From Solidesulfovibrio fructosivorans JJ] (GTDB lineage: Bacteria; Desulfobacterota; Desulfovibrionia; Desulfovibrionales; Desulfovibrionaceae), in NCBI RefSeq assembly GCF_000179555.1, contig NZ_AECZ01000012.1, positions 60,648 through 124,647 of the forward strand: a stretch of 64,000 nt of DNA, in the 5' to 3' direction. A program made the translations under genes and the position numbers. Position 1 is the first letter of the stretch; each line of letters opens with the position of its first letter. Of the stretch, positions 36,032-44,566 are shown piece by piece. A model generated the notes under the pieces. The model worked only from the letters and a program-made list of their open reading frames with translations. It did not search any database and was not told the origin of the DNA.

Positions 36032-36365
36032 TTGGGCAGTTTGGCGGCGCGCTTAAGTGATAGTCCGGTTGCTGCTCATGCCGCCTTGGCGGCCGAGTGG
36101 CCATCCCGGGGTACGCCCAGGGGATGGCGGCCGTCAAAAGCCGTATGCGGTCGCTGCTCATTGTAGAAGCGGAACCAGTTTCAGAGCGCCTGGCGAGCCT
36201 GGCTGCCGGTTTCGAACTCTCGCAGGGAGGCGCACTCCCCTTTCACCGCGCGCCACTTTCGCCTTAAACTCCGCTGAAACTTCCGTCGCTTGGACATCGA
36301 AAACTGTCCTCCCTCGTCGAGGACGAGAGCGCAACAGGCTGTCCCAATTTTCCGCGACCGCCTCA
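36030..36365 (-). mobile_element. IS3-family element with internal deletion
   Basis: On the minus strand both ends of the IS3 element at 40104-41367 are present but most of the middle is missing. A frame (36181-36366) starts MSKRRKFQRSLRRKWRAV, the orfA start, and jumps to REFETGSQARQAL, near the orfB end. An EQRPHTAFDG-like tail follows toward the inverted repeat at about 36030. It cannot encode a transposase. Confidence 0.85.
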
Positions 36366-36388
36366 AGGCCGCCCGGGCGGGCTTGCGC

Positions 36389-36720
36389 TCACGGTCTGGC
36401 GGCTCCGGCCGGTTCCATCAGGGCCCGGGCCTCGGTCAGGTCCTTGTTCCAGAAGAGTTTGAAGAACCCCCTGGTTTCCTTGACCATGTCATAGGTGAAG
36501 ACGTCGGGATAGAGGGCCTGGGCCACGAGCTCCGGCGGCGTGTAGGCCACGCCGCCCCGCCCGTCGGAGAGCCGTACTCCGGTTGCCCCCCCACCAGCCT
36601 GTCGATGCGCAGCTCTCCCACCTCCGGGCCGAGGTGGCGCGACAAGGCTGCCGCCGCGACCTCAAAGAGCCACTCCCCGGCGGGAAGCGGCGACTCCCAG
36701 GACTCCGATGCGTCGTTCAT
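36389..36720 (-). pseudogene. Frameshifted DUF4213-like / iron-binding-protein chimera
   Basis: A good Shine-Dalgarno (GAGGAGG) precedes MNDASESWESPLPAGEW. The first half (FEVAAAALSRHLGPEVGELR) then LVGG reaches a seven-G run near 36590. Adding one base there joins to LSDGRGGVAYTPPELVAQAL and then YPDVFTYDMVKETRGFF, ending ALMEPAGAARP. The first part resembles DUF4213 proteins. The tail resembles the C-terminus of iron-complex ABC binding proteins (YPDVF...KETRGFFKLFW). It lies just downstream of a TonB receptor, consistent with a broken metal-uptake operon. The call depends on the homopolymer being a true mutation. Confidence 0.5.
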
Positions 36721-36867
36721 GACGCCTCCTCTTGCCGGCGCGACGTTGCCATGGCCCTGGCCTCGTATCGTGTCCTCGGAGAACACGACTTGCTCTTCGA
36801 GGATAACATGCTTGAATGGTTTATTTTAGCCCTAAAAAATATGTCCGTGTATTTTAGGGGGGCAACG

Positions 36868-39177
36868 CTAGAATTCCAACCGGATGCCGGCCACGGCGTT
36901 AAACGGCGCGCCCGGGTAGTAATAGATGGAGGAATTCGCCGTGCTGTCGTCGCTCGAGCGGATGACGGCGATATAACGCTGGTCCAGAATGTTCTGGAGA
37001 TCCAGGGTCAGGGTTACCTTCTTGCTGCCGAGCACGTTGGGGATATCGTAGGCCACGGAAAGGTCCACGATATGGTAGCCGTTAACCGACTGTTTGTTCT
37101 GGACGTCGCCGTAGCGCAGGTCCATGTAACGGTAGGTAGGCGTGAAGGTGAGCTTGTCGTACTTGGCGATCGCCCCGAATTTCGCCTGCCACAGCGGGAC
37201 GTCCGGCACCTGGTTGCCCTTGATGTTCAAGGTGGTGTTGAGCGCCGTGTTCAGGTTCTTGGTGAAGGTGAAACGGTTGTAGGAACCGGCGCCGAAGAGG
37301 GTCAGCCAGGACGTGGCCTTCCACGAAGCCTCCAACTCGCCGCCGATGGATTCGGCCTCGGCGTTGGTCTGGCTGTAGGAGCCGCCGACCAGACTGTCAT
37401 AGACGGTGACTTGCTTGTTGTAGTGCCTGGAGTAGTAGAAGGTCGGCGACAAGCTGAACGTGCCGTTGGCGAAACGCAGGCCGACGTCGAAATTGTCCGC
37501 CGTTTCCAGCTTCATGTCGTCCCACAGACTCTGGAACGTGATGCCGGCGGCCTGGAACTTGGCCAGGTATTTGGAATAGCCGTTGTAAAACGGCCCCTGG
37601 GGCGGGCAGGCGTAGGTGCGGCCGTACATGAAGCGGGCCGAGAGCTGGTCGGTCAGGTCGTAGCTGATGCCGGCGTTGGGCAGCCAGACGTCCTTGGCGG
37701 TCTTTTTCGCGCTCAGGTTCGCATTGGGCGTAAGCAGCGTGTCGAGGACATCGTCGTAGGTGCCGTCCGGCACGCCGGCGGTGTTGTAGGCGGTGACAGA
37801 CGGGAAATTGACGGACAGGTAGCGCAGGCCCGCGGACAGATGCACCTTGCCGAGGTCGGTCTTGGTTTGCAGATAGGGCGAATGGAAGATGCGGTCCCCG
37901 ACCTCGGCCAGGTTGCTCCAGCTGCCGAAGTAGGAGCCGTAGTCCTGCAGGTTGAAGGTCCGTACGCTGGCCGGCACGGGAGGATACAGCGCCAGGTTCT
38001 GGTACCAGTAGCCGAGCTTGACGGTCACCGGGTCGAGCTTCTGTTCGATCTCGGCGAAATAGCCGAACTGCCGCTGCTCGTAGTCCATGACGGTATAGGT
38101 GTAGCCTTTGCCGGACGCCTTGGCGCTGTTGGCGGCCGTATTGTAGCGGCGTCCGTCGTTGCCGGCGTAGTACGGCCTGAAGGACGCCGTGGCTCCCTGC
38201 CAGAGCTTGGCCTCGAGCTTGCCGAACATGGACCATTCGTCGAAGTACTGCCGGTTGTAGCCGTAGTAGGCGTAGTCCACGGACGGAGTGCCGGTCATTT
38301 CGCCCGTGAAGTCGAAGCCGCGATAAAAGCTCTGGCTCCTGGTCTGGGCATAGGTGAGCGGACGGTACTCGTCCTGGTTGAACTTGTTGTAGAGGGCGTA
38401 GACCTCGAGGTTGAGGCGATTGTCGAAGAGGGGCTGGGCCAGGCCGCCCATGAAGTTCAGGCGTTCGGCGTCGCCCGTGCCGCGCCACTTGTCGGCCAGG
38501 GCATGGGAAAACGAGCCGAAGACGCGCGTCCCGGTGGCCAGTTCTCCGGAATCCAGCCGGCCGTAGGTGCGGTTGAAATTGTAGGTGCCGAGCTTTTGTT
38601 CGATGATCGCCCTCCGCGTGTAGGAGGGCCCCAGGACCTGCATGTCCAGCACGCCGGCGGCGTCGCCGAAGCCGAAGCCCTTGTCGGCCGGGATCGGGCC
38701 CCTATAGAGGCTCATGGTATTGATGTTTTCAAGGTCGATGTAATTGCCCGAAGCGCCGTAGCCCGTGGAGATGCCGATGGGCGCGCCGTTTACGGTCTGG
38801 GACAGGCTGCCGAAGCTGAAGGCCGACTGGCCGCGAATGCGGATGTTGGACTCTTTGACCAGCCCGTAGGCGTCCATGGATTCGCTGTTGACCGAAGGCA
38901 TGAGCTTGTTGAGGACGGTGTAGGGATTGACCTGGGCCGGCCCGCCGAACGTCTCGATGGTTTGGCGCGGCAAGGTGCTGACGCTGGCCGGTTCCGATTT
39001 GTCTTCCACGACGGGGCCGACCTGCTTCGGCGCCGCGACCTCGATGTCCTGAATTTTGTAGTACTCATGCTTCTCTTGGGTTTGTTCCGATCCCCCCTCC
39101 TGGGCCCGGGCCGCTTGCAGCGGACACATGCACGCCGACAACAAGGCGGCGACGCAGATGATACGACAAAACCGCAT
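36868..39177 (-). CDS. TonB-dependent outer-membrane receptor
   Basis: The 769-aa start MRFCRIICVAALLSACM has GGGAGGGAG upstream and a signal peptide ending near ARAQ. A short N-terminal stretch carries IQDIEVAAPKQVG (TonB-box-like). The plug has RQTIETFGGPAQVNPYTVL and NIRIRGQSAFSFGSLSQTV, then LDMQVLGPSYTRRAI. The barrel ends FNAVAGIRLEF. It lies next to a broken binding-protein remnant, so a metal or siderophore substrate is plausible but not shown. The gene heads its transcript, with a long upstream leader. Confidence 0.85.
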   Translation of the reverse strand: MRFCRIICVAALLSACMCPLQAARAQEGGSEQTQEKHEYYKIQDIEVAAPKQVGPVVEDKSEPASVSTLPRQTIETFGGPAQVNPYTVLNKLMPSVNSESMDAYGLVKESNIRIRGQSAFSFGSLSQTVNGAPIGISTGYGASGNYIDLENINTMSLYRGPIPADKGFGFGDAAGVLDMQVLGPSYTRRAIIEQKLGTYNFNRTYGRLDSGELATGTRVFGSFSHALADKWRGTGDAERLNFMGGLAQPLFDNRLNLEVYALYNKFNQDEYRPLTYAQTRSQSFYRGFDFTGEMTGTPSVDYAYYGYNRQYFDEWSMFGKLEAKLWQGATASFRPYYAGNDGRRYNTAANSAKASGKGYTYTVMDYEQRQFGYFAEIEQKLDPVTVKLGYWYQNLALYPPVPASVRTFNLQDYGSYFGSWSNLAEVGDRIFHSPYLQTKTDLGKVHLSAGLRYLSVNFPSVTAYNTAGVPDGTYDDVLDTLLTPNANLSAKKTAKDVWLPNAGISYDLTDQLSARFMYGRTYACPPQGPFYNGYSKYLAKFQAAGITFQSLWDDMKLETADNFDVGLRFANGTFSLSPTFYYSRHYNKQVTVYDSLVGGSYSQTNAEAESIGGELEASWKATSWLTLFGAGSYNRFTFTKNLNTALNTTLNIKGNQVPDVPLWQAKFGAIAKYDKLTFTPTYRYMDLRYGDVQNKQSVNGYHIVDLSVAYDIPNVLGSKKVTLTLDLQNILDQRYIAVIRSSDDSTANSSIYYYPGAPFNAVAGIRLEF

Positions 39178-39808
39178 ACTCCCTCCCTTACAACTTGGTG
39201 TTCCGACACCCCGGATGCCCCGCAGGCCGTAGGCCGGTCGGGAGCTTTTCCCCACCTTCGCCCCCGTCCCATGGCCCGGCATCCGGCCTTGACGCGTTGC
39301 CGGCCGACGTATTCGCCGGCCGAATTTTCTCATGCGCCTTGCCGCCAGCCACGCGTGTCACGCCGCTGGCGCTCACCAGGCGCGGCGCTCCCCGGGTACG
39401 CAGTCCCCTCCGCGTGGCGGATCGACGCGCCAATACGGTTGCAGGCAGGCCCGCAACGCCCTGCCTAGTGCAGCGAGCTTTAAGCGATAGGCCTATCCCG
39501 TCCATTGGTGCACACGTCACATGCTACGGAACAGGCGATGAATACCTTTGCAACATAAGTGCGTACAACTAGCGATACTCAAACAAACAGTCAATACATC
39601 ACGATTTTTGCGCAAGGCGTGATTGTCGTTGCTGGCGATTTCTCTGGCAAGATGTAGGGAGTTCGCTTTGAATACATGTGTGTACTGTATTAAATTTGCC
39701 CTATGTTGGTGACATATCTTGATCGTGGTAGTGTGGTATTCTGTTGAGGTTGGATCTCCAAGAGTCACTTCATGGTTTGCGAGTGTCACTTGTATTGTCA
39801 ATATCGTG
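39178..39808. other. Intergenic leader of the TonB receptor
   Basis: The 350 bases next to the receptor are GC-rich with many short inverted segments (for example GGCCGGCG...CGTCGGCCGG near 39300 on the minus strand) and could form a structured 5' leader. I could not match it to a known riboswitch: B12, TPP, FMN and SAM boxes were looked for and not found. The distal 270 bases (39540-39808) are AT-rich with no gene seen. Confidence 0.45.
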
Positions 39809-40060
39809 TTATTGTGCAGGTGATGATGCGGTTTCGGCCTGTTTCGCGCGTCTGCCCGGGCGCTCTCTGAACCTTACGCCGCGGACGCCGGGACAGGAGC
39901 CGGTTTCGACAGGAGCATGGGCCGGTGCTTGTATGGGGGAAGAAGCGAGAGGAGTGAGCCGGCTTACCGCCGGCGGGCCGGAGGGGGCGCCGTAATGCGC
40001 CCAGGCTCGCAGGGAAGAGCTGCGCTGCTCGTCGAGAGCGGTTTTGATCTCCTTGTTCAT
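39809..40060 (-). CDS. Hypothetical 83-aa protein
   Basis: The frame starts MNKEIKTALDEQRSSSLRAW with a weak AAGGAAAA upstream. It continues with Pro/Ala-rich sequence (AHYGAPSGPPAVS, SPIQAPAHAPVE) and an Arg-rich tail (VRFRERPGRRAKQAE). I do not recognise it. It sits immediately beside the IS3 element and could be spurious or a truncated gene. Evidence is only length, start and a helical N-terminus. Confidence 0.3.
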   Translation of the reverse strand: MNKEIKTALDEQRSSSLRAWAHYGAPSGPPAVSRLTPLASSPIQAPAHAPVETGSCPGVRGVRFRERPGRRAKQAETASSPAQ

Positions 40061-40121
40061 GATGAAGACGTTTTCCTTGCCAGTTTTCTTTTCCTTGAGA
40101 CAGTGAGGTGGTCGCGGGAAA

Positions 40122-40454
40122 TTGGACAGCCTGCTAAGCTCTAGTCCTCGACGACGGAGGACGGTTTTTGATGTCCAAGCGACGGAAATTTCAGCGGAGT
40201 TCAAGGCCAAAGTGGCGCTTGAGGCCCTGTCGGGCGAATTGACCTTGGCGGAGCTGGCCAGCAAGTATGATGTGCATCCGACGCAGATCGCCGGCTGGAA
40301 GCGCCAGGCCAAGGGAGGTATGGTTGCGGCCTTTTCCGGGAGGGCGGCGACCGTGCAGAAGGATGCCGCCGCTGAGATCCGGGAACTCCACGCCAAGATC
40401 GGGCAACTGACCGTGGAAAAGGATTTTTTAGAGCGAGCCTTCGCCAAACGGTGA
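40122..40454 (+). CDS. IS3-family transposase subunit OrfA
   Basis: The protein carries ISAEFKAKVALEALSGELT, ELASKYDVHPTQIAGWKRQA (helix-turn-helix) and a leucine-zipper-like IRELHAKIGQLTVEKDFLE, ending AFAKR. An ATG giving MSKRRKF lies in a different frame: one base is missing before SAEFK, so the expected start is out of frame and only a TTG at 40122 is in frame. The copy at 36030 has the same missing base. The start is therefore uncertain. Confidence 0.75.
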   Translation: MDSLLSSSPRRRRTVFDVQATEISAEFKAKVALEALSGELTLAELASKYDVHPTQIAGWKRQAKGGMVAAFSGRAATVQKDAAAEIRELHAKIGQLTVEKDFLERAFAKR

Positions 40455-41305
40455 GTCCCGGGCGAAGGCGTGGGATGGTCGAACGCGGGCATCCCCGACT
40501 CAGTATTTGCCGGCAGTGCCACATCCTCGGACTGGCCAGGTCGACTTGGTACCATCGCCCGAAGGGCGAGTCGGCCACGAATCTGGACCTGATGCGGCGG
40601 ATCGACGAGCAGTTTCTGGAGACGCCGTTTTACGGATCGCGCCAGATGCAACGACATCTACGGCATCAGGGCCTCGAGATCGGACGTGGCCGCGTACGGC
40701 GATTGATGCGTAGGATGGGACTGATGGCGATCTTCCAGAAGCCCAAGACCAGCCAGCCGCATCCCGGGCACAAGATCTATCCGTATCTGCTGCGCGGCCT
40801 TGCGATCAAACGGCCGGATCAGGTGTGGTGCGCCGATATCACGTATGTCCGCATGAAGCGGGGCTTTCTGTATCTGGTGGCGGTCATGGACTGGCACAGC
40901 CGAGCCGTGCTGTCCTGGCGGCTATCCAACACCCTGGACGCCCATTTCTGCGTTGCCGCCTTGGAAGAGGCCATGAATCGTTACGGGGTGCCGGAAATCT
41001 TCAACACGGACCAGGGATCACAGTTCACTGGTCAGGACTTCACCCAGGCACTCAAGGATGCCGGCGTCGCCATCTCCATGGATGGCAAAGGCAGGTGGAT
41101 GGACAACGTCTTCATTGAACGCCTGTGGCGCTCGGTGAAATGGGAATGCGTCTACCTGCGGGAATTCGAAACCGGCAGTCAGGCTCGCCAAGCGCTTGGA
41201 GACTGGTTCCGCTTCTACAACGAGCAGCGGCCGCATACGGCTTTTGACGGTCGCCGCCCCATGGACGTATACCGGGATGCCCACTCGGCCTCCAAGGCGG
41301 CATGA
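40451..41305 (+). CDS. IS3-family transposase OrfB (DDE integrase)
   Basis: The 284-aa protein overlaps the OrfA stop (GTGA) in the -1 frame, as usual for IS3. DDE residues are in WCADITYVRMKRGFLYLVAV, IFNTDQGSQFTGQDF and the Glu of WMDNVFIERLWRSVKWE. It ends EQRPHTAFDGRRPMDVY. Likely functional if made. Confidence 0.94.
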   Translation: MSPGRRRGMVERGHPRLSICRQCHILGLARSTWYHRPKGESATNLDLMRRIDEQFLETPFYGSRQMQRHLRHQGLEIGRGRVRRLMRRMGLMAIFQKPKTSQPHPGHKIYPYLLRGLAIKRPDQVWCADITYVRMKRGFLYLVAVMDWHSRAVLSWRLSNTLDAHFCVAALEEAMNRYGVPEIFNTDQGSQFTGQDFTQALKDAGVAISMDGKGRWMDNVFIERLWRSVKWECVYLREFETGSQARQALGDWFRFYNEQRPHTAFDGRRPMDVYRDAHSASKAA

Positions 41306-41423
41306 GCACCAACCGGACTATAGCTTAACTGCGCCGCCAACCTGTCCAACCTACCCGGACCACCTCAAGGCGGTGGGAAGTTGCCAAGCCTTGCTGGCGT
41401 GTGATGTCGACTATTTTCAATTG

Positions 41424-41636
41424 TCAGAGGAGCAGGCCAGTAGTGGCGATTTTCTTCCCGATGGGCCGGCGGCCGTTCTCCATTTCGCTGATATGGCAGC
41501 GCGGGATGCCGGTTGCCTCGGCAAGGGCGGCTTGGGTCATGCCTTCCTGATAGCTTGCCCCGACCAAGAACACACCAGGCAATTCCTCCTCCTTGAAGGG
41601 CAGTACTTCCCACCAGGGGATGGAATGGGTGTCCAT
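41424..41636 (-). CDS. Truncated Xre-family HTH protein, 70 aa
   Basis: The frame starts MDTHSIPWWEVLPFKEEEL with GGAGAG upstream. It contains GMTQAALAEATGIPRCHISE / MENGRRPIGKK, an Xre/cro helix-turn-helix. The usual remainder (…AKRLAEAL…) is missing: it runs into IATTGLLL and stops 57 bases before the IS3 end. It is probably truncated by that insertion. It lies just downstream of the RES/DUF2384 pair. Confidence 0.7.
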   Translation of the reverse strand: MDTHSIPWWEVLPFKEEELPGVFLVGASYQEGMTQAALAEATGIPRCHISEMENGRRPIGKKIATTGLLL

Positions 41637-41661
41637 GGGCTCTCCTCTCGCCGGATCTGCT

Positions 41662-42339
41662 TTACTCCCGCCACATCGGCGCAATGCCGTTTCCTCGCCA
41701 CACGAACGACCATGTTTTTGACTGACGCACATTGCCGACCAGCGCCGGGCGGAAACAGGCAAGACAGGTGCCGCCTGGAGCGCGAACGCTCGGGTAGACG
41801 ATGCCAAGGGAGCCGGCCTTCAACAACTCCATGGCCAGCCCCTGCGAGGCGTAGTAGCTGCCGGGGTCCAGACAGGCCGCAAAAGCCGCCTCGCCTCGGA
41901 GGTCGTGAAAGTCGGCGTCGAAGTTCGCCAAGTAGTCGTCGTAGGTGACGACATCCTCTTTTTCCCAGCCGATTTCGCGGTAGTCCTGGCTCTTGTGGAA
42001 GCCCACTTCGGTTTGGCTGGTTTCCAGTTCAAAGCCGGCGTACCACGCGCCCCGATCCGGGCCGTTGAACCGGCCACCTTCGGGCGAGGCATGGCAGAAT
42101 GAAGCGTTGATGGTCGATGCATAGGGGAGGGCGGCAACAAGTTCGTCCCTGCCGATTCCGGGCAGCAGGTCCATTTCTCCCTGCAAACGGTCATTCGTGG
42201 CGTCATCCAGGTCGAACAGGTCTTCTAGGTGGGCTCCAGTGTCGGCAATGCGCGTGAGCGCCATCTTTCCTGAATATTCCGACGGGATGAGGCGATGCGT
42301 GTCCTGGACGCGCAGAGAAGAGCAACCGGGTAGCGTCAC
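41662..42339 (-). CDS. RES-domain toxin
   Basis: The 225-aa protein starts at GTG overlapping the antitoxin stop. RES-domain marks include YASTINASFCHASPEGGRFN (Arg-Phe/Asn of the active site), GAWYAGFELETSQTEVGFHK and LGIVYPSVRAPGGTCLACFR. RES toxins deplete NAD+ by phosphorolysis or hydrolysis. Overlap (GTGA) with the upstream gene supports a coupled toxin-antitoxin pair. Confidence 0.85.
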   Translation of the reverse strand: MTLPGCSSLRVQDTHRLIPSEYSGKMALTRIADTGAHLEDLFDLDDATNDRLQGEMDLLPGIGRDELVAALPYASTINASFCHASPEGGRFNGPDRGAWYAGFELETSQTEVGFHKSQDYREIGWEKEDVVTYDDYLANFDADFHDLRGEAAFAACLDPGSYYASQGLAMELLKAGSLGIVYPSVRAPGGTCLACFRPALVGNVRQSKTWSFVWRGNGIAPMWRE

Positions 42340-42785
42340 TCCAGCCCTCCACGTCGGGCGTCAAGCAAGCGGCGCACAGTCTGGAAAGCAGGCAGGCCGC
42401 CACGGATCATGTAGGCCAGCGGGGGCGCTCCCCCGAATATCCGGTTTTGGTTCGGCAGTTGTACCCAGGCGTCGGCCAACTCTTCCCCGAAAAGGATGTT
42501 CAGGGCCTTGAAGATGCCCACCAGGAACGACACGCGCTGCAATTCATCCTGATCGAGCACAGCGCCCTCGGGGGCCTTTTTCATGGCGTAGAAACGGCCG
42601 TTGGAGACGCCGCCGAGCAGCCCCATGGCGTCAACGTCCCGAACACTCCACTTTGCCATGATATTCAGGAAACCTTTCATGGCGGATGGGCTCAGACGGT
42701 CGCGGTCGGCCTTCACGGACAGATCCACGATGGGCGATGCGGCATACCGAGAAGCGGGCGCTCGGGCTTCGCAGGTGGCGGGCAT
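42336..42785 (-). CDS. DUF2384/ParS-type antitoxin
   Basis: The 149-aa protein ends RIFGGAPPLAYMIRGGLPAF and RRLLDARRGGL, the DUF2384 (MbcA/ParS/Xre) pattern, with an N-terminal helix-rich part (SAMKGFLNIMAKWSVRDVD, EGAVLDQDELQRVS). It precedes the RES toxin with stop/start overlap, as in RES-Xre systems. AGGAGTA upstream of its ATG serves as Shine-Dalgarno and is part of the repeated operator candidate. Confidence 0.85.
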   Translation of the reverse strand: MPATCEARAPASRYAASPIVDLSVKADRDRLSPSAMKGFLNIMAKWSVRDVDAMGLLGGVSNGRFYAMKKAPEGAVLDQDELQRVSFLVGIFKALNILFGEELADAWVQLPNQNRIFGGAPPLAYMIRGGLPAFQTVRRLLDARRGGLE

Positions 42786-42791
42786 GGTGTC

Positions 42792-42831
42792 TACTCCTTT
42801 TTAGGAGTAAATAAGATTCTATTTAGGAGTA
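42792..42831 (-). promoter_or_regulatory. AGGAGTA repeat cluster, candidate antitoxin operator
   Basis: TACTCCT at 42792-42798, AGGAGTA at 42803-42809 and AGGAGTA at 42825-42831 form one inverted and one direct copy just upstream of the antitoxin ATG at 42785. One copy overlaps its Shine-Dalgarno. Repeats of this type are typical of autoregulated toxin-antitoxin operators. Confidence 0.6.
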
Positions 42832-42934
42832 GGCAAGTTTTTTTCGGTAAAGGGTAGAGCATTTTTATTGGAAGACGGCTATTCCCCCTCGGCCTTGCCG
42901 TCAGGGAACGGCACCACCTTGCCTCCCTTGTCTT

Positions 42935-43343
42935 TTATGAACGCATTGGTACGCCCTTTATGACTCTCCGCTGCATGTCCTCGGAGCCCTTGGCGTACCT
43001 GGAAACCATGCTCGGGGTTTTCCAGCCGAAGATGGTCTGCATGTCCTTGACCGGGACGCCACGTCTGGCCGCGGAGGTGGCCGCGCTATGCCGCAAATTG
43101 TGGAAGGTGGCCTTGTTTCCGTGGGGCGCGCCCCTCGTTGAATCCAAGGCGTTTCAGGGCGTTTTTGAAGGAGGAGGGGGCCGCATCGTAGGGCGTGCCG
43201 TCGCGCTTGGTGAAGACATACTCGCCGGTCCTGGCGGGGCCTCGACGCTTGAGCATCGCAATCAGGTCAGGGGCCAGGAAGACTTCCCGAGGCTCCCGGT
43301 TTTTCGTTTCAGGGAAGAGGGCGGCCTCGCGCCCACACATCAT
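42935..43343 (-). pseudogene. Phage-type tyrosine integrase fragment, frameshifted
   Basis: The upstream frame reads ETKNREPREVFLAPDLIAML and SSFKNALKRLGFNEG. The sequence then continues in another frame with ATFHNLRHSAATSAARRGV, MQTIFGWKTPSMVSRYAKGS. HNLRHS and the Tyr in VSRYAKG are the HxxR and catalytic Tyr of tyrosine recombinases. The N-terminal part is missing. It marks an old integrated element. Confidence 0.85.
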
Positions 43344-43379
43344 ATTCGCGTGAACAACGACAAAGCCGATCTCCTCCCG

Positions 43380-44267
43380 TCATGAGCGCGAGGCATAGTT
43401 CGCCTGGATGTGATCCACGAACAGACGGACTCTCTGGGGGAGCTGACCGGGCCCCGTCACCATATAGACATCATGCTCGAATCCCCCGCTCCACTGCGGG
43501 AGTACCCGCACGAGACGTCCCGCTGTCTCATCCGGCGCGGCCAGCAGGTCCCGGAGCAAGGCGATGCCATGTCCGGCCAGGGCGAAATCGCGGCACATCT
43601 CCACGGAACTGAAGGTGTATTTAGGTTCTATGTCGACGATGACCTGCCGGTTGCCGTTGTGCATGGGCCAGCGGCGTCCGAAACGTTCGAGCACGATGCA
43701 CGGGAGCCGGTGCAGATCCTTCGGCTCCACCGGCATGGGGTGATGTTTGAAGAGTTCGGGGGAGGCGTACAAAAAAGGCTCGATGGTCAAGAGCTTTCTG
43801 GCCACAAGCGGTGGGGCGATGGAAGGCCCGATGAGAAAGGCGACGTCATAGGGATCGATGCGCAGATCCACCGAGTGCTCCGCAAAGGTCAGGTCCATCC
43901 GGATGTCGGGCCAACGCGTGGCGAAATCGAGCAGCATGCCCCGCATGTGCTCCTCGTACATATCCCGGAACATGCAGACGCGAACAAGCCCGGAAGGCTT
44001 TCTCATGTTTGTCACTACGGAATCATAGGCTTTTTGCGCTTCGTCAAGAATGAATTCGCACCGCTCTATCAAAACCGAGCCGGTATCCGTCAGCTTCACA
44101 TTGCGCGTGTCCCTGTAAAAGAGCAGCACCCCCATCCGTTCTTCCAGCAACTTGATGCGCCTTGAGAGTGTCGAAGCGCTCATCCCCAATATTTCAGCGG
44201 CCTTGGAGAAGCTTCTCTGCCGGGCGACAGCTGCCAGGAGCGGCAGGTCTGTCAGAAACGCTTGCAT
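43380..44267 (-). CDS. LysR-family transcriptional regulator
   Basis: The 295-aa protein starts MQAFLTDLPLLAAVARQRSF with the helix-turn-helix SFSKAAEILGMSASTLSRRI / KLLEERMGVLLF. The C-terminal ligand domain ends RVRLFVDHIQANY. It is divergent from the DUF169 gene at 44567. It is related to the LysR at 31538, probably a paralog or shared acquired family. Confidence 0.92.
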   Translation of the reverse strand: MQAFLTDLPLLAAVARQRSFSKAAEILGMSASTLSRRIKLLEERMGVLLFYRDTRNVKLTDTGSVLIERCEFILDEAQKAYDSVVTNMRKPSGLVRVCMFRDMYEEHMRGMLLDFATRWPDIRMDLTFAEHSVDLRIDPYDVAFLIGPSIAPPLVARKLLTIEPFLYASPELFKHHPMPVEPKDLHRLPCIVLERFGRRWPMHNGNRQVIVDIEPKYTFSSVEMCRDFALAGHGIALLRDLLAAPDETAGRLVRVLPQWSGGFEHDVYMVTGPGQLPQRVRLFVDHIQANYASRS

Positions 44268-44566
44268 GATTATGCCCGTTTTTGGGTTAGAGTTTTCTGT
44301 TTAGGCTGTTTATTTATTTTTTGAGGATGGTAAAAAAGACTACCGCGGAAGGCAAGGAGCGCAAGGCGGCGCTGCCGGCCGTCGGCGAGGCCTCGGACAC
44401 GGCCAGGAGGTCCTGGGTCACCGCTTCGGCTAACCTCCCGGGGCGTGTCTGGGTTCTGGAGGCGGTCTTCAGGCGAAGCATCGATGAGGCCCGGCACCGT
44501 ATCTCATTTATACGACGGTTGCGCGGCACATACCGTTTCGGCAACCAAGCAAAGGAGTGAATGAAC

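Larger units (their letters stand above)
40104..41367 (+). mobile_element. IS3-family insertion sequence, complete
   Basis: The left end reads TGAGGTGGTCGCGGG...TTGGACAG and the right end, reverse-complemented, TGAGGTGGTCCGGGT...TTGGACAG, giving imperfect inverted repeats of about 25 bases. Two overlapping frames (orfA, orfB) lie between. No clear 3-bp target duplication (cag left, agg right). Remnants of the same element lie at 23230 and 36030. Confidence 0.88.

Noticed and set aside
36583..39468. 961-codon open frame on the plus strand opposite the TonB receptor
   Set aside because: It is the antisense shadow of a clear receptor gene. Its protein has no domain and a composition typical of GC-rich mirror frames.
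44321..44560. Plus-strand 79-codon frame before the DUF169 gene
   Set aside because: No Shine-Dalgarno and no recognisable sequence. It lies in the expected divergent promoter region.
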